Source of the DNA: Arctopsyche grandis
Lineage: Eukaryota; Arthropoda; Insecta; Trichoptera; Hydropsychidae
Reading direction: 5' to 3'
Length of the DNA stretch: 64,000 nt
Assembly (NCBI RefSeq): GCF_051622035.1
Contig: NC_135362.1
Coordinates: 24,141,001-24,205,000 of the forward strand
The position numbers and the translations under genes were made by a program. The notes under the pieces were generated by a model. The model saw nothing but the letters and a program-made list of their open reading frames with translations, did not search any database and was not told the DNA's origin. Below are positions 11,601 to 23,954 of the stretch, one piece after another; the stretch's first letter is position 1; each line of letters begins with the position of its first letter.

Positions 11601-14600
11601 AAGTACTCTTCTTGAACACCGGCAAAGACGATAGCATCAGACGAGAAGTAGTTACCTTGCTTCTCCAAAATAGCCGTGACGAGCTCGATTCCACAACGGT
11701 AAGCTTGCCACCAATTTCCCACCTGCCAACATTCATTCGAGTTTTCCAAAGTCGGGTGAGCCAACTCTTTCGGCGGCAAAAACTTCAACCACAAATTCTG
11801 ACCGATGTCACAGTACAGCAACTCTTGAGAAAGTTTGCTACGAGCGAAAGCCGTCAAGCAATTCAAAGCCGCCAAAGACTGCCTGAACAAAAAGTGCTTT
11901 TGGATTGAATTCGTAACACAATATACCAATTTACTTATGAGACTCCTCGATATGAAGTAGTTTTCCCATAAGAAGCCGTCTTTGAATATGTATAAGCTTT
12001 GCTCTAATAATTTCAAAACCATCACTGATGAGTTGGAATTGCCGTTGACAGGTTTGTCTGTATATCCATTGATATAGAGTTTGTCTAGTTGAGAGGTAGC
12101 GATATGACAGACAGCTCCGATTACTTCCAATGAAAGCTCTTTATCGCCTTTCAGGTCATATGCTAGAATATTAACGGAGAGTGTGCATATTGACAGTATT
12201 GAGTATTTTGCTCGGTGATGTAAGCTTTCGAAGGAAGATGATGTGTGATTTAGTAAGGCTGTGATTTGTTTAACGTGTTCTTGTCTGTCTCCGAAGCAGT
12301 CGTCTTTCCAATTCGAGAAGTACGTTACATACATTTCAGCAAGTACGATGACGATTCTGTTATCGCCGACAGTTGCCATCTCCCTATTAAGGGTCTCCAA
12401 GCAAAGAGAGACCATTGTTATTTTATTCTTGGTATTGATCGGAAATGGTAGGTATTTTATGATGATGCAAACAAAGTCCTTCCACGAGGTAAGTAGACTC
12501 AACCAACTAGGGGTTTCGTCTTGTATTTCGTCTTCGATTTGACGACCTTCGAAGGAGAATATGTACTCGATCCATTTCTTTAAATAGTCGTTGTTATGAT
12601 TGAAGAAATTCTCCAACGCACCTTCTAAACTTTTGTCGACTTTACCTTCGAAGATGAACAATTCAATTCCGACCATGTTGAAGATTTGCGAGTACGCTTT
12701 CAAGTCTGGTAAGATCTTTTGGAACAAAGGACTGCATAAGTATTCCCAAAAGTCAGGGTTTCCTCTCAAGTCTTTGACAAGCATTTGCATATTGTTTTTC
12801 CATAAAGCATGAAACAAGCTCATTATTCTACTAAGCAATGGATTGTAAAGGCTGTTTGTATTCTGCAAAAGAAATTACAAAACTTTAATAATACAAACCA
12901 ATTTTTTATGCATATGTATTGTAATGCAAAGTCTTACGTCTTTAACAGCTGATAGATACTCCGCCATATAAGTGAGGATTCCATCGGTCTGCTCATTTAC
13001 GTCGTTCTTGAGGAACATTCTGCTCTCGTCCTGAGGGTGTGACACTTTGAAGAAGACTTCAGTGAGACCCGGTTGATATTCTACGCATGACGCTACGAAC
13101 TCTAGTATGACAGTCTTCAACATTGGAGACTCAGTCTCGTCTCGCAGTCGTTCTAAGAACATGATGCGAATTTGGTGTGGTGACATGTCCAGGCATACTA
13201 AAAGCGACATACGAGATTCCTGAAATGATAAAATATTTAATATACATCGCAAGTAGTGAAGCAGGTTAGGTTACATGTTGGAAAACGAGTTGTCAAATAG
13301 AATAGAGTTGTGCAAAACTAACCAAAGCGAATCTTTTGAGTAGTTTGCAAGCCGTATTTGGGAGATTTTTGTTGAAAACGTGATTCATATAACCGGTGAC
13401 TGTCGGGACAATCTTCAAAGTGCCTTTTTGTTTCGGTTGAGTGTAGATCAAATGCTCCAGCGGACTGAATGAGGACTTGTCGCGAACTAGATGCTTCAAT
13501 CTCAAGACTTGCATCAACGCCGACATCGACATTTGAACCATTTTTATAGAATCGAATTCCAATCCGGTCGTCCAATTAGTCTCGTCTTCCATCAGCGACT
13601 GTATTTTGTCTTCACCTGGAATTATTTATTTATTTTATTCTAAACAGACCATTTTGGCATAACAGGAATTCCTAAAGCGCCACAATGGTCAAAAACATAA
13701 CAAAAAAAAAAACAAAATAACAATTAAACACAAATCAATACACAACGAAAATCACCCATCAATTATAAACCCTTATTTAATAATTATAAACAATAAATCG
13801 ACAACATTTGATAATATTTGTACATACCAAAAGCGACTAGCTTTAACAACGCCATAGCATTTTCTAAATTGAGCAGACTATGAAGGCAAGTCTTATTCAA
13901 CAGTCTATCTACAGGACGTGTACTTTGCTCCGGAGACAGTTGCAAGATTTTAAACAGATAAGATATACACTTAAAGTATAACTTTCGCTTCTGTTGCGCC
14001 GATTTAAAATACCACTCAGACATGTGTGGGAACACTTCCCTCAATATGAATATCAATCCGGGTAATAAGGCTCCCGTAGCAATTTCTTCACTATGCTCAC
14101 ACTGTAAACGAGAGACTGGTGAGTAACAAGTATGAATTTTAGCTAATTTCATTGTATGTATTTATAATATGAGAACTCACTTCGCAGAAGGCAGATATTA
14201 GATTCAGATATGAAGTGAAGACTTCGTATTCGCCTGATGGCAGTTCTACGTTCACCAGATAGAGACCAATCAGCGATGAATGGAACGACTCGCCATTAGA
14301 ATATTGAACTTCGGTCAAATTAGGATAGTCGACGTATGGAAGAAGACCAATGTTCATCAATCTATAATATAATATACATAACGTGTCAAAATTAGGTTAA
14401 TTTTTTAAGCTTGAGTCAAAGTGTAATCATTTCAGTTATGTTGTCAATACCTGCCGAAAATTTTGCTGGAAAATTTGGGCACCAAAGCCACGGAAACGTC
14501 TAAACAAGCGGAAATCAATGAAGGATACGGGGTTTTAGAATTGCAAAATCTGACTAAGATATCGAAGACGGTCTCGCAAGGACCGACCAACGAATCAAAT

Positions 14601-16849
14601 ACAGCATCGTTCGATTCCAATTGCAAGAGTACTGAATGTAAAGCTTTGATCCCCCAAATGGCTCTTTCGATATCTTCTGCGATGTCTAAATTTCCACGAA
14701 GGCAATAGTTGACGAGATGATTCAACTCTTTGTGCAGTATTTTCCAATAGGAAACGTTCACTCTGAAATGAATGAGAGTGGCGTTTCTTCTGTCCATTAT
14801 CGACGCTTGGGTTCTGCTTTTGATGACAAAGTCTTGATCATCATATGGACAGTAATCTTCAGTCAGTCTTACGCTATCTTCATTATTCATAACATTGGAA
14901 ATGGTGACCGCTCTCGGCTTATATCTTTCAGTGTAAAGCGGTAGATTATTTAATTCACGCAAGAGCTGAAAGCCAAATACAATAAAATATGATATCCACG
15001 TATTACAAAAATGATTTCAATTGAAATAATGGATATTACGATTTGCAAACTGTGCGGTGAAGCTTTCGAAAGTCCGATGATGAAAATTGAGAGTGCTTTG
15101 AAGTCGAACGGAAAGAACTCGAGAGCCGTATTCCATAATGACACTAGTCCAGCAGATGCAGGCTCGTCGATCGACTGCCAAAAGTTTTTAGCTAAGGTTG
15201 AGTCGATTAATAGTTCGCCGCAAAGTTCGATTGCACAAGGATGCAACGATATGGAGCCATCATTGTCGAAACGGTTGCATATGTTACACAGCAGTTGATA
15301 TACAGAGTTCCGGAATATAGAAGCGCACCTTGTGTTACCCTAAAATTGAAAATCTATTTTATTGAGCGGTATGATTTATTCTTTTTGATAAATTGTCTAA
15401 ACTTACGGAAAACATTGAATGTTTGCACATATTGTGTAGGAATTCAAATACTCTAAGTTGTAGCGCTTTTGTTCCGAATTGTTGATATTTATTTATGAAC
15501 GTTTCTTCGGCAATGGAATCCTAAAGCACATTGAAATTGATTTTAGTATGGCTAAATCAATGCATAAATATATTTAAGCTTTATAAGTGCAAAAACAAAT
15601 ATAAACCTCCAGCAAAAGTAGCATCCACGCTAGTAAAAGTGCACCGTGTTCTTCATTGTGTTGTAACCGAATGAGTTCATTCTCTACATCATCTTTTATA
15701 CTTTGTATTATAGTAGGCACTGCCGATCTAAAACATATATTATTTCAACATTATTAAAGTGTGTTTGTTAATAATCTATTACGAAATTACTGTCCACACA
15801 CCCTTTAGCATCGTTTACTATCTTAAAGAATATCGCAACTTCAGCGTAAATTATCTTCAAGACGGTTAACTTATTGGTGTCATCGAGATGTTTGTGGTAA
15901 ATGGGTTGCCGTCCAAAGTTGTGCATTTTGAATGTGGAAAACAACTGTTTGAATTCTTGAACGTATAGCTTATTTTCATCAATCACTAGTAATATGAGCA
16001 TCAACACTTCAACCTGCTCGCGCAAATTCCGTTCCATCCACAGCTTTTGCATTTCGAAAGTGACAACATCGCCATTTTTCGATTTGATAGGCGGATTCTC
16101 GGCGACCAAATACTCGAATTGTTTAATCAGGGATTTGCGTACATTTTCTAATTCTATGCTCTTTATGACTGAATTGAATTCGTTGTGGTACATATGATCA
16201 GAATTTTGTTTGAATTCTATTATCAATTTGAGCTGATTCAACATAAATAAACGCTCCGAGTTGTAAAATACCCAAACGTCTAATAAAAGTTTATTTGTTA
16301 GAACGTCCATAAATGAGAAGTTTTTCAACGCGCTTTCAACGGAACCGTGAAATTGATTCGATAAATAGTGACAAAATATATCCCACGTTTGAAAACTCTC
16401 CAAATCCTAAAATTTGCAATGTGTAAATTCATAATGGTTTATATAAAAAAAAATTTTAAAATAAGTTGAAAAGATTACCATAAACTGTTGTAGTTTTTCA
16501 ATGAATGATATAACTTTAGGGTATTCATTTTTTTTCGCAGCTAATTTAGTGTATGATTCGGGTGAACTAGGTTGAAAAAAGCACAAGCCTTTTTCCAATT
16601 GATTTTTGACGGTGTTAAGCTTTTTAGTGACTGTGCTACGATATGAGGCATTGTTCGAGCTGGAATTTGAAGTTAACCGCCAAAGTTCCCTCCAATAACT
16701 ATAACGAAATCAAGATATAATAGATTATAGGTTATGTTCAAAATATCAAAATGTCATTTGAATAGCCTTTTACAAGCGTACAAAAGATTTAAAAATAATA
16801 AGATATTAAAAATAAGATTGCAATACCAGACGGATTCGTGTTCTGCCAT
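8628..16849 (-). CDS. Nup188: Nucleoporin Nup188
   Basis: Nup188 is a large alpha-solenoid scaffold of the nuclear-pore inner ring, a partner of Nup93. Fifteen exons join in consistent phase: 16827-16849, 16479-16698, 15802-16406, 15607-15727, 15407-15520, 15040-15339, 14451-14965, 14181-14361, 13828-14101, 13323-13615, 12938-13219, 11456-12862, 11080-11228, 9564-9780 and 8628-9494. The total is 5568 nt, about 1855 residues; the human protein is about 1750. Recognisable blocks include YKPRAVTI (after the SH3-like region in the human order), LEFVASCVEYQPGLTEVF, LFHALWKNN followed by GNPDFWEYLCSPLF, and near the C-terminus MMSNRDKQLIRRELCAELP, all colinear with vertebrate NUP188. The ATG at 16849 follows a non-coding stretch and begins MAEHESV. 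The last about 175 residues are a Ser/Pro-rich tail with a poly-Pro run and a KHVTW motif (residues about 1802-1806). Exon 3's donor (AAAGG|GTGTGT) is the least certain junction. One intron carries the 880-bp fold-back element at 10046-10925. Confidence 0.93.
10046..10925. mobile_element. 880-bp fold-back element in a Nup188 intron
   Basis: Two arms of about 435 bp (10046-10480 and about 10490-10925) are near-perfect reverse complements. The ends are CACTGAGCAAC and GTTGCTCAGTG, and TTA flanks both sides (10043-10045, 10926-10928). This resembles a palindromic PIF/Harbinger-type MITE, whose target duplications are 3-bp TWA; a larger snap-back family is also possible. The element lies wholly inside the intron between exons 13 and 14. 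Identical short frames on both strands are a product of the symmetry, not genes. Confidence 0.8.
13630..13790. repeat. Short intronic repeat shared with about 3920-3995
   Basis: The intron between Nup188 exons 9 and 10 contains TTTATTTATT, then a CATAACAGGAA-like stretch and CGCCACAATGG. The 3920-3995 region has the same order (CATTACAGGAAGAAC, then CGCCACAATGG). Both look like fragments of one small repeat. Confidence 0.4.
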
Positions 16850-17750
16850 TGAAATAGATTGTAATCAAAGAAGGACATTAAAAACAAATTGGAAGCTGCA
16901 ATGACGGTTGTGGCGGCAATAGGTTATAAACGTTTGACATTAGTGAATCAAACATACGTCATCTAACGACCATATACAGAAATAATATAAAAATTTATTT
17001 GGGCATGACGTCAATGTTGGATCATAAAGAAATTAAAAAAAAAACAACACATTAAAGCAGGAATGGTAAATACATGGCACGCGTGATAGGTTGGAATTCA
17101 TTTATAATACGTCGAAATCGTTATTTTTGACTGAATACTTGTTATATTATACATGTTACGTACTATTACGTGGGGGTAATGTGGGAGTTATTTTTTATTT
17201 ACTTTTATTTATCTAACTCAGGTCTACCCTAAACAGCTGCTCGCTCAAAAGTTTTACAACTACTGTTTATAACTCATTGAATGCATTGGCCATTTAGAAG
17301 GTTTTCTTCCGATTCTTAACCAAGTGAGTGAGCACTAGTAGTAATTCGAATTAATTTGATCCTATTCAGATTTGTGTCCGCGCACAAAATCTCTACATTA
17401 ATGATAAAATCCAAAATATGCCAACAGTATGTATGATATGATGCCAGACGTAGTGGTGTCACCTTAATGGTTTCCATGGGTTTCCGGAAACCCGTTGTTA
17501 AAAATCAAAAGTTTCAGGAAACGCGTTATTTAATCTAAAAATTCATATAATTCTTGTCAAAAATTATACAAATCTTGAAAATGTAATGAACTCTCATGTA
17601 ATAGTGCCTTGGACGAAAAAAAATGCATGTACATACATATATATATTTTCAAAATAATTTTATTGATTGAAAAAAAAAACCCCGTTTCCATACTACTTCG
17701 AGGGTCAAGAATTTTCAAAGTTGTACCTGTATGGATTATTTGATTTGGTA
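16850..17750. other. Nup188 5' flank, no other gene seen
   Basis: This is the 5' flank of Nup188, holding its presumed promoter just above 16850. No recognisable core promoter motif, repeat or additional coding exon was found. Confidence 0.4.
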
Positions 17751-17751
17751 T

Positions 17752-17994
17752 GTAAACGGTTCGGTGATTACTAGTCAAATGTGAACCGGTCACAGGACAA
17801 CCGGTCGCTCTAGATCGGTCACAAGTGATCACCCGTCACACTAAAACTGGTCACGAGAAAACTGGTCACACCCTAAAATCGGTCAACCAGTTTTTTCGTG
17901 ACCAATTTTAGGATGTGACCAGTTTTAGTGTGACCGATCAAGAGCAACCGGTTGTCTTGTGACTGGTTCACATATGACTAGTAGTCCGTTTACC
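17752..17994. repeat. Palindromic MITE built of TGACCGGTT-like units
   Basis: The left end GTAAACGGTTCGGTGATTAC and the right end, in reverse complement GGTAAACGGACTACTAGTC, pair along almost the whole element. The short motif GGTCAC or GTGACC recurs many times in both arms. No open frame is present. It lies between the divergently transcribed Nup188 and Adk2 genes. Confidence 0.7.
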
Positions 17995-18024
17995 ATGTAA
18001 ACACATCCAATGTGCGCTCGACCT

Positions 18025-18414
18025 AAAGGTATGTTCATACCTATCCAGCACGACCCGTATCCTGCAGGTGTCATGCAAGTGCGGATAGTATTCTTTAATA
18101 CATTCTATATGGACGCGCATGAATGCGTAAATGCGCATGCGCAAATGGATTATGAATACGTCCATATAATGTACCAAAGAATACTATCCGCACTTGCATG
18201 ACACCTGCAGGATACGGGTCGTGCTGGATAGGTATTATGGGGGATGAACGAATGAGACGACTGGCATGTTAATGCACGTGTTTATTATATGACAGCTAAA
18301 GGCAGAGTGAGTAGTGGCTCTCCGAACCCAGCCGAGTTGGTTCCCACTCGCAGGAAGGCAACCAAACTCGACCATGTCGTATAAGCGAGCCGCCACAGTA
18401 TGAACAGACCTTAA
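18025..18414. mobile_element. MITE with a long internal palindrome, upstream of Adk2
   Basis: The arms at 18031-18113 and 18159-18237 are almost exact reverse complements (for example CTGCAGGTGTCATGCAAGTG). The whole is bounded by AAGGTATGTTCATAC and, at 18414, GTATGAACAGACCTT. A related element spans about 29268-29998 with the same GTCTGTTCATACTATCCAGC terminus. It ends about 300 bp upstream of the Adk2 start codon, so it could influence Adk2 expression; that is inference. Confidence 0.65.
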
Positions 18415-18710
18415 AACGACGTGGAACGGATGAATTTGAATAGGTCCGTACTTGTATTAAAAATTCCAAAGGTAAAGTACTTAGAAATGAATATTTTAGC
18501 ATGCCAATAAAATCGTTTTCGCCATTCCTGTCTTAGGTTTAGGTCTATCAAGTGAACGTTATTTGGAAAGGGCATTTTTGTAAATTTGCATAGTTGGCAG
18601 CGAGCGGGGTGACGTTGGCAGTGTTGAGTGCACGTTGTCAGTCGGCGTGCGACCGGCTTGCGTGACAGTTGTCGTTGGGCCGACTCATTCCATTCCATTC
18701 CCCGTTCAAA

Positions 18711-21700
18711 ATGCCACCAGTGAGCATAGCCGAATTACGTGGCGCCTCCCGGGAAACTGGAATCAGGGCCATCCTGATGGGGCCTCCCGGATCCGGCAAA
18801 GGGACTCAGGTCACTCAATCATTCAATCACTCGATCACTTTCTCTTGCACCTTCACCTTGAACCTACTCACAATACCTTTCGCGCCATACATAACCTAAC
18901 CTAACCACTATTACTTATTACATAATGCAACAATCGTTACTGATTTACACCTCATTCTCACAACCGATACTGGCGATTTCATTTTTCATTTGATTTTTAT
19001 ACAATACTTATGATTTGTTGCACAAACAAATATTTTGCTTGTTGCTTTCATATACGCGTCAACCGTTCAAGCGAAACGACACACTGTTTTATATGTGTAT
19101 GAATTGCTATATAAAAACGCAAATATATTTCCTTCAAAAAATTACGAAGCTTTTTCCAAATACTTGTGTGCTTATTAGAGAACCAAAATAATTTATAAAC
19201 TTTTGTACAAAATTATGATTATTCTAATATATGTATGATATTCAGTCGTTTTTTTTCTTTTGTAACTTTGTCCGAAGTTTAATCATTGTATTTTATTTTA
19301 GTCCAACATATCACATGTTAATGAATTTATATACATACATAGGTATTGAAAATATATGTAGGAACTATGAATTATGATAATTGTATTATCTAAAAAAAAT
19401 ATTTTCATTTGACCCCAGCAACTAGCAAATACACCCGGCGTTGCCCAAGCCATAATAAGCTAGCAATTTGTTATTGTTATTTTACATATTTTATTTTATT
19501 TCAATCGAACATGTACACTCGCCTTTACAGATCGCTTCAAAGCGACGAGTGTACTAATACAGATACAATACAATCAATACAAGCATTTATATACAATGCG
19601 AATTCTTACAAACATCTTCCACAGTGACATCTATGGAGAAATTTTTGCAGCATTTTATTATACAAATCGAGGAATCTCAAGACGCTGAATAATTTGAAAT
19701 TTGCAAGAGGTATTGAAAAGGAGATGCCAATTTTACAGGAACCGTTTCATTGAAAATCTGATAAATAAGCAAACTCTAATAGGAAACGATCGACTTACAA
19801 ATTATTTATTGATTTACATTGATATATACCAGGAAAGCCTAACAGGTAGACAATTAATTACAAACATTGCAGCATTTTTATTATATAAAGCGCTGTATTT
19901 CGAGATGCTGAAGAACACGAAATTAATTAATGAATTAATTCATAGAGATGTCTATGGATTTAGATTTCAATATAAATTTTTACATATTGTACATAAATCA
20001 AATTCAGATATTGGTGACATAGTGGGTCGGATGATTTTTGCCATTTTGATGGTGGAACCGTTTCAACAATGAAATCAGATAAATTGCCAAACTATGATAA
20101 GAAACGATCGACTCGGAGTCACAAATATCCAAGTCTGACTAGCAGTATTAAAGATTAGCACGGAATCGAACCCGGTAACCTCTCGGTGCTAAACATAAAC
20201 ACATGGCTGATCAGCAGCATTGAAGATTATACTCGGAATAAATTCTTTTCAATCGAAGTCAGCTCACAGGATCGAACCAGGTGACCTCTCGGTGCTTAGC
20301 ATAAATGCAACTACCGAGCCATTCTGCTGGCTAATTATATGAAAGTTTATAAATATACCAACGTATATTCAGAAATATGTGTACCTGGCGTCGCCTAGGT
20401 CATAATTTTCTTTCAAAACTTGCAAGTTTTGTTTCAAATCAATCACTCCATACATTTGATGATTGAACTTTGTTATATATTGTGGGAATTTAACCTTTCA
20501 CCGTGTTGCGTAAAAAAATAAAACGACACAGAATCTTGACAGTCTCATCAAACATTGATATCAACTGATAAAAAATGGGTATATATTGTTTGATATGTCA
20601 AACGATCAAAGAACAAAAATCAAACTTTCCTTATCGATGAATCAATAGTAACAATTACAATGTATCGAAAGTTGTAACTGTGTGATATTTGGAGGCTGTT
20701 GACATTCTATTTGCTGTATTATAGATTGTACGTGATCGAATTATTCGAGTGACATAATCATGTGGAATTTTGGTTTATTGATCAATGTTTCAATACGGAC
20801 TCGTTTTTTGAACACTGCATACAATTAAAAAAGTTCATTTTGCATTGTACTTTTTAGGCATCTAGAGTTAACCAGCGGCGTGGATTAGTGGTTAGTATAT
20901 GTTTTCGAGCAGAGTGGTCACGGGTTCGAGTACCAGTAGAGTCCGGCTGCTGGCCAGAACTTAGTTTGTGACTCCAGGTCGATCGTTTCTTATCGGATTT
21001 TGCAAATTTTTCTGATTTTCATTGATACAGTTCCTGTAAAATTGGCATCTCCTCTCATATCTCTCTTGCTAATCTCAAGTTATTCAGCATCTTGAAGTTC
21101 GTCAATTTGATTATAAAATTCTGCAAAAATTTCTCCATAGATGTTTGTATGAATTCGCATTGTATAAAATGCTTATGTATATTGATTGATTGTATTGTAT
21201 CTGTATTAGTGCACTCGTCGCTTTGAAGTGATCTGTTTTCTACATAGTCTCCAACTTTTTCAATATGCATACGTTCCAGTTGTCCACAAGCTTACGTATT
21301 ACTTCCAAGAATAAGGTTTTCGGCTAATGATGTACACGTTGAAACTATCTGTGTGTAAATAAATTGAAGAACGGAAGATGTAGAGAAGCTTTAACTCCCT
21401 CATATAATTGAAATAATTGTAGTATCTTATTCTTCTTCTAATGCCTTATCCGCATCCGGACGGTGGCGACCAGCTCGTCGATCATTTGTAGATATCCACA
21501 TGTCTTCAGCGGCTCGGAACAGACCTTCTGTGCTCATTGCTCGGTCGTTAAGCTTCTGCTTAGCGTCGAGAGGCACCGGGTTCGATCCCATGAGCTGACC
21601 TCGATTGAAAAGTATTTTTCTGTAGTGCTGATGGTCAGACTTGTATATTTGTGACTCCAAGTCGATCTTTTCCTATCAGAGTTTGCCAATTTTCTCTGAT

Positions 21701-23551
21701 TTCATTGTTGAAACGGTTCCCGATTAAAAATTGGCTAAAAATCCTTCCTACCTACTATGTCACCGCTATTTGATTGTACAATTAAATTTATGTATAATTC
21801 ATAAGATGTCTCGTAATTCAATGACTTGTAATAAAAATGCTGCATTGTAATTGTAATTTGTAATTGGTCAGGAAGGCGCATTGGGGTTTACCTGTACGGT
21901 CTTCCTGGTATATATGTAAAAAAATAAATATTAGCCAGCAGCATAGCTCGGTCGTTAGGCTTCTGCTTAGCACCGAGAGGCGCCGGGTTCGATCCCATGA
22001 GCTGACCTCGATTGAAAAGAAATTTTCTGAGTACATCTGTAGTGCTGCTGGTCAGACTTGGATATTTGCGACTCCATGTCGATCGTTTCCTATCAGAGTT
22101 TGCCAAATTTTCTCTGATTTCTAAATTTCTGATTTCCCGTTTAAAATTGGCCAAAAATCCTTCCTACCTACTATGTCACCACTATTTGAGTATGATTAAT
22201 GTACAATAAAATTTATGTACAATTCATAGATGTCTCGTTAATTTGCTAGTTTTTCAATGTCTCGTAATTCAGCGACTTTTATAATAAATAAAAATCTGTA
22301 TTGGTTGTAATTGGCCAGGAAGGCGCATTGGGGTTTACCTGTAAGGCCTTCTTGGTATATATGTAAAAAATAAAAATATCAGTACACATTCGCATGTTTC
22401 GAAGCCAAGAAATCTTCTCCCTGCCAATCCATTTTCTACTTTCTATTCGTATTTTGGACCCCGTGTCATCTTTCTCCGCTTGATGACAGAAACAAGTCCC
22501 CTGCCTATCCCTATAATGCCTAGGACAGCTATATTTGAGACTTTTTTGGTCCATGGGATCTTCAGCATACGCCTGTAGACCCATCCTGGGCTTCAGAGTA
22601 CACGTTTCACATCCATATAGTAACACTGACGAGACGTAGCCCAAACGCGGACGAATTGGAGTATAAATCAGTAATATTTTCATTGAAATTAATATTTAAA
22701 ACGCAAAATTTGCATAAAAATTTCTTTATTTGGTTATAAATAATATAGAATGTCGCGCTATTGATAAATATTTCAATGCCACACATACATTTGCACACAC
22801 TATACATACATAGAATCCACTTGTTGTTGAACGATATTTTAAAACTGTTCCAGGCGCCGCTTTTAAAAGAAAAATTCTGCGTTTGCCACTTGGCGACAGG
22901 CGACATGCTCCGAGCTGAAATATCTTCTGGATCTGACTTGGGACATGTTCTCAAGAAGGTCTTGGACGAGGGAAAATTAGTCAACGACAATCTAGTCGTC
23001 AATATGATCGAAAAGAACTTAGACAAGCCTGAATGCAGGAATGGCTTCCTTTTAGACGGTTTCCCACGAACAGTTCCTCAAGCGGAAATGGTAATAATAC
23101 AGGCGACAAACACCGACGTCTCGCGATTGAAGAATTCATTAATCATTTTGATTGACGTTTTCAGTTGGATACGTTGTTGGAGAAGCGACGCGCGTCATTG
23201 GATGCTGTTATCGAGTTCGGCATCGACGATTCATTGCTGGTGAGGCGCATCACCGGCAGGATGATCCACCCGTCAAGTGGACGGAGTTATCACGAAGAGT
23301 TTCATCCGCCGAAGCTGTCGATGACTGACGACGTGACCGGCGAGCCGCTCATCCGACGGTCGGATGATAATGCCGAGACTCTGAAGAAGCGACTCACTAC
23401 TTACCACTCGCAGACCAAGCCGTTGGTCGACTATTACGCGTTGCAAGGTCTCCACTATAGGGTAGACGCGTCCAAGTCGGCCGACGAGGTCTTCAGCAAA
23501 ATCGACAGCATATTCTTGAGGAGGAGTTCCGCTAGGCTCATGCATAAGTAA
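18711..23551 (+). CDS. Adk2: Adenylate kinase 2 (mitochondrial intermembrane space)
   Basis: AK2 interconverts ATP + AMP and 2 ADP in the mitochondrial intermembrane space. The exons are 18711-18809, 22854-23090 and 23165-23551, all joining in phase 0: 33 + 79 + 128 = 240 residues, against 239 in human AK2. Exon 1 carries the P-loop [10 protein letters not shown], split from the rest by a 4-kb intron directly after GTQ. Exon 2 starts [20 protein letters not shown] and ends with the AMP-binding [16 protein letters not shown]. Exon 3 has [17 protein letters not shown], the start of the LID, then [16 protein letters not shown] and LKKRL, with the LID arginines intact; it ends RLMHK. No N-terminal targeting signal is expected for this family. 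The ATG follows CGTTCAAA and is the only start close to the conserved beginning. All catalytic motifs are present, so the gene looks functional. Confidence 0.96.
19400..20430 (-). repeat. SINE cluster in Adk2 intron 1 (minus-oriented)
   Basis: At least two SINE bodies in minus orientation are visible, near 19720-19800 and 20060-20335. The second seems to carry two tRNA-like heads in series: two B-box complements, GGAATCGAACC and GGATCGAACC, about 100 bp apart. Motifs such as CCCGGCGTTGCCC near 19435 and CCTGGCGTCGCC near 20385 resemble SINE or Helitron ends. The whole block lies in the intron and has no supported coding sequence. Confidence 0.6.
20868..21060 (+). repeat. SINE with an alternative tRNA-like head
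   Basis: The body (TGACTCCAGGTCGATCGTTT, then GTTCCTGTAAAATTGGCA) is the common one. The head is different: TGGATTAGTGGTTAG as A box and GGGTTCGAGTACC as B box. The same second head appears on the minus strand at about 29770-29830. Two tRNA-like promoters attached to one body suggest two subfamilies. Confidence 0.65.
21530..22375 (+). repeat. Two tandem SINE copies in Adk2 intron 1
   Basis: Copies at about 21530-21920 and 21930-22375 share the head (GGTTCGATCCCATGAGCTGA), the body and a 3' tail of GGAAGGCGCATTGGGGTTTA ending in an A-rich run. They lie head to tail with only about 10-20 bp between them, and are the most intact copies in the window. Confidence 0.8.
22380..22690 (-). pseudogene. 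Fragment of a non-LTR retrotransposon (end of reverse transcriptase ORF)
   Basis: On the minus strand the frame reads [20 protein letters not shown] followed by ETCTLKP, the pattern ([12 protein letters not shown]) found just past the reverse-transcriptase core of many insect LINEs. Downstream the frame is disturbed and the finger-like part is lost. It is a dead fragment inside Adk2 intron 1. Confidence 0.6.
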
Positions 23552-23728
23552 CGTCGTTAGAACAATTTCAAATTTTTGTATGTATGTATGTATATACATA
23601 CATTTACAAATTTTTATAAGTTTACTATATACCAGTTTGTTTCGATCTTATATTTTTTAGTTTTATTATTTTTTGTTACGATCCATCTTCATTATTATGT
23701 TTAATTTTCGATTCCTTGTACATAATAT

Positions 23729-23734
23729 AATAAA
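23729..23734 (+). promoter_or_regulatory. Poly(A) signal of Adk2
   Basis: AATAAA occurs about 180 nt downstream of the Adk2 stop codon on the sense strand, in an AT-rich 3' UTR. Confidence 0.5.
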
Positions 23735-23954
23735 TATAATTTACATTTGATTTTATTATTATTATTTATTCATTCATATTCCATGGTTGCTTCATAACCG
23801 ATGATACAGAATTTTAGCTTTAATATAGGTAGATTAAAATTCTTAAGGGTTTTTGTGCTTTTTGAAATATTAATAAGTTTTAAATCTTATTTAAGAAAGA
23901 GTGGTAGTATATTTTAATATTAATAATATATTTACTATATGCATATATGTTACA

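Noticed and set aside
22761-22853. Extension of Adk2 exon 2 upstream to a methionine
   Set aside because: The segment before 22854 is intron ending in GTTCCAG; the conserved protein runs directly from GTQ of exon 1 to APLLKEKF.
23165-23599. Minus-strand frame opposite Adk2 exon 3
   Set aside because: It is the shadow of a conserved coding exon; the plus strand holds the adenylate kinase LID and C-terminus.
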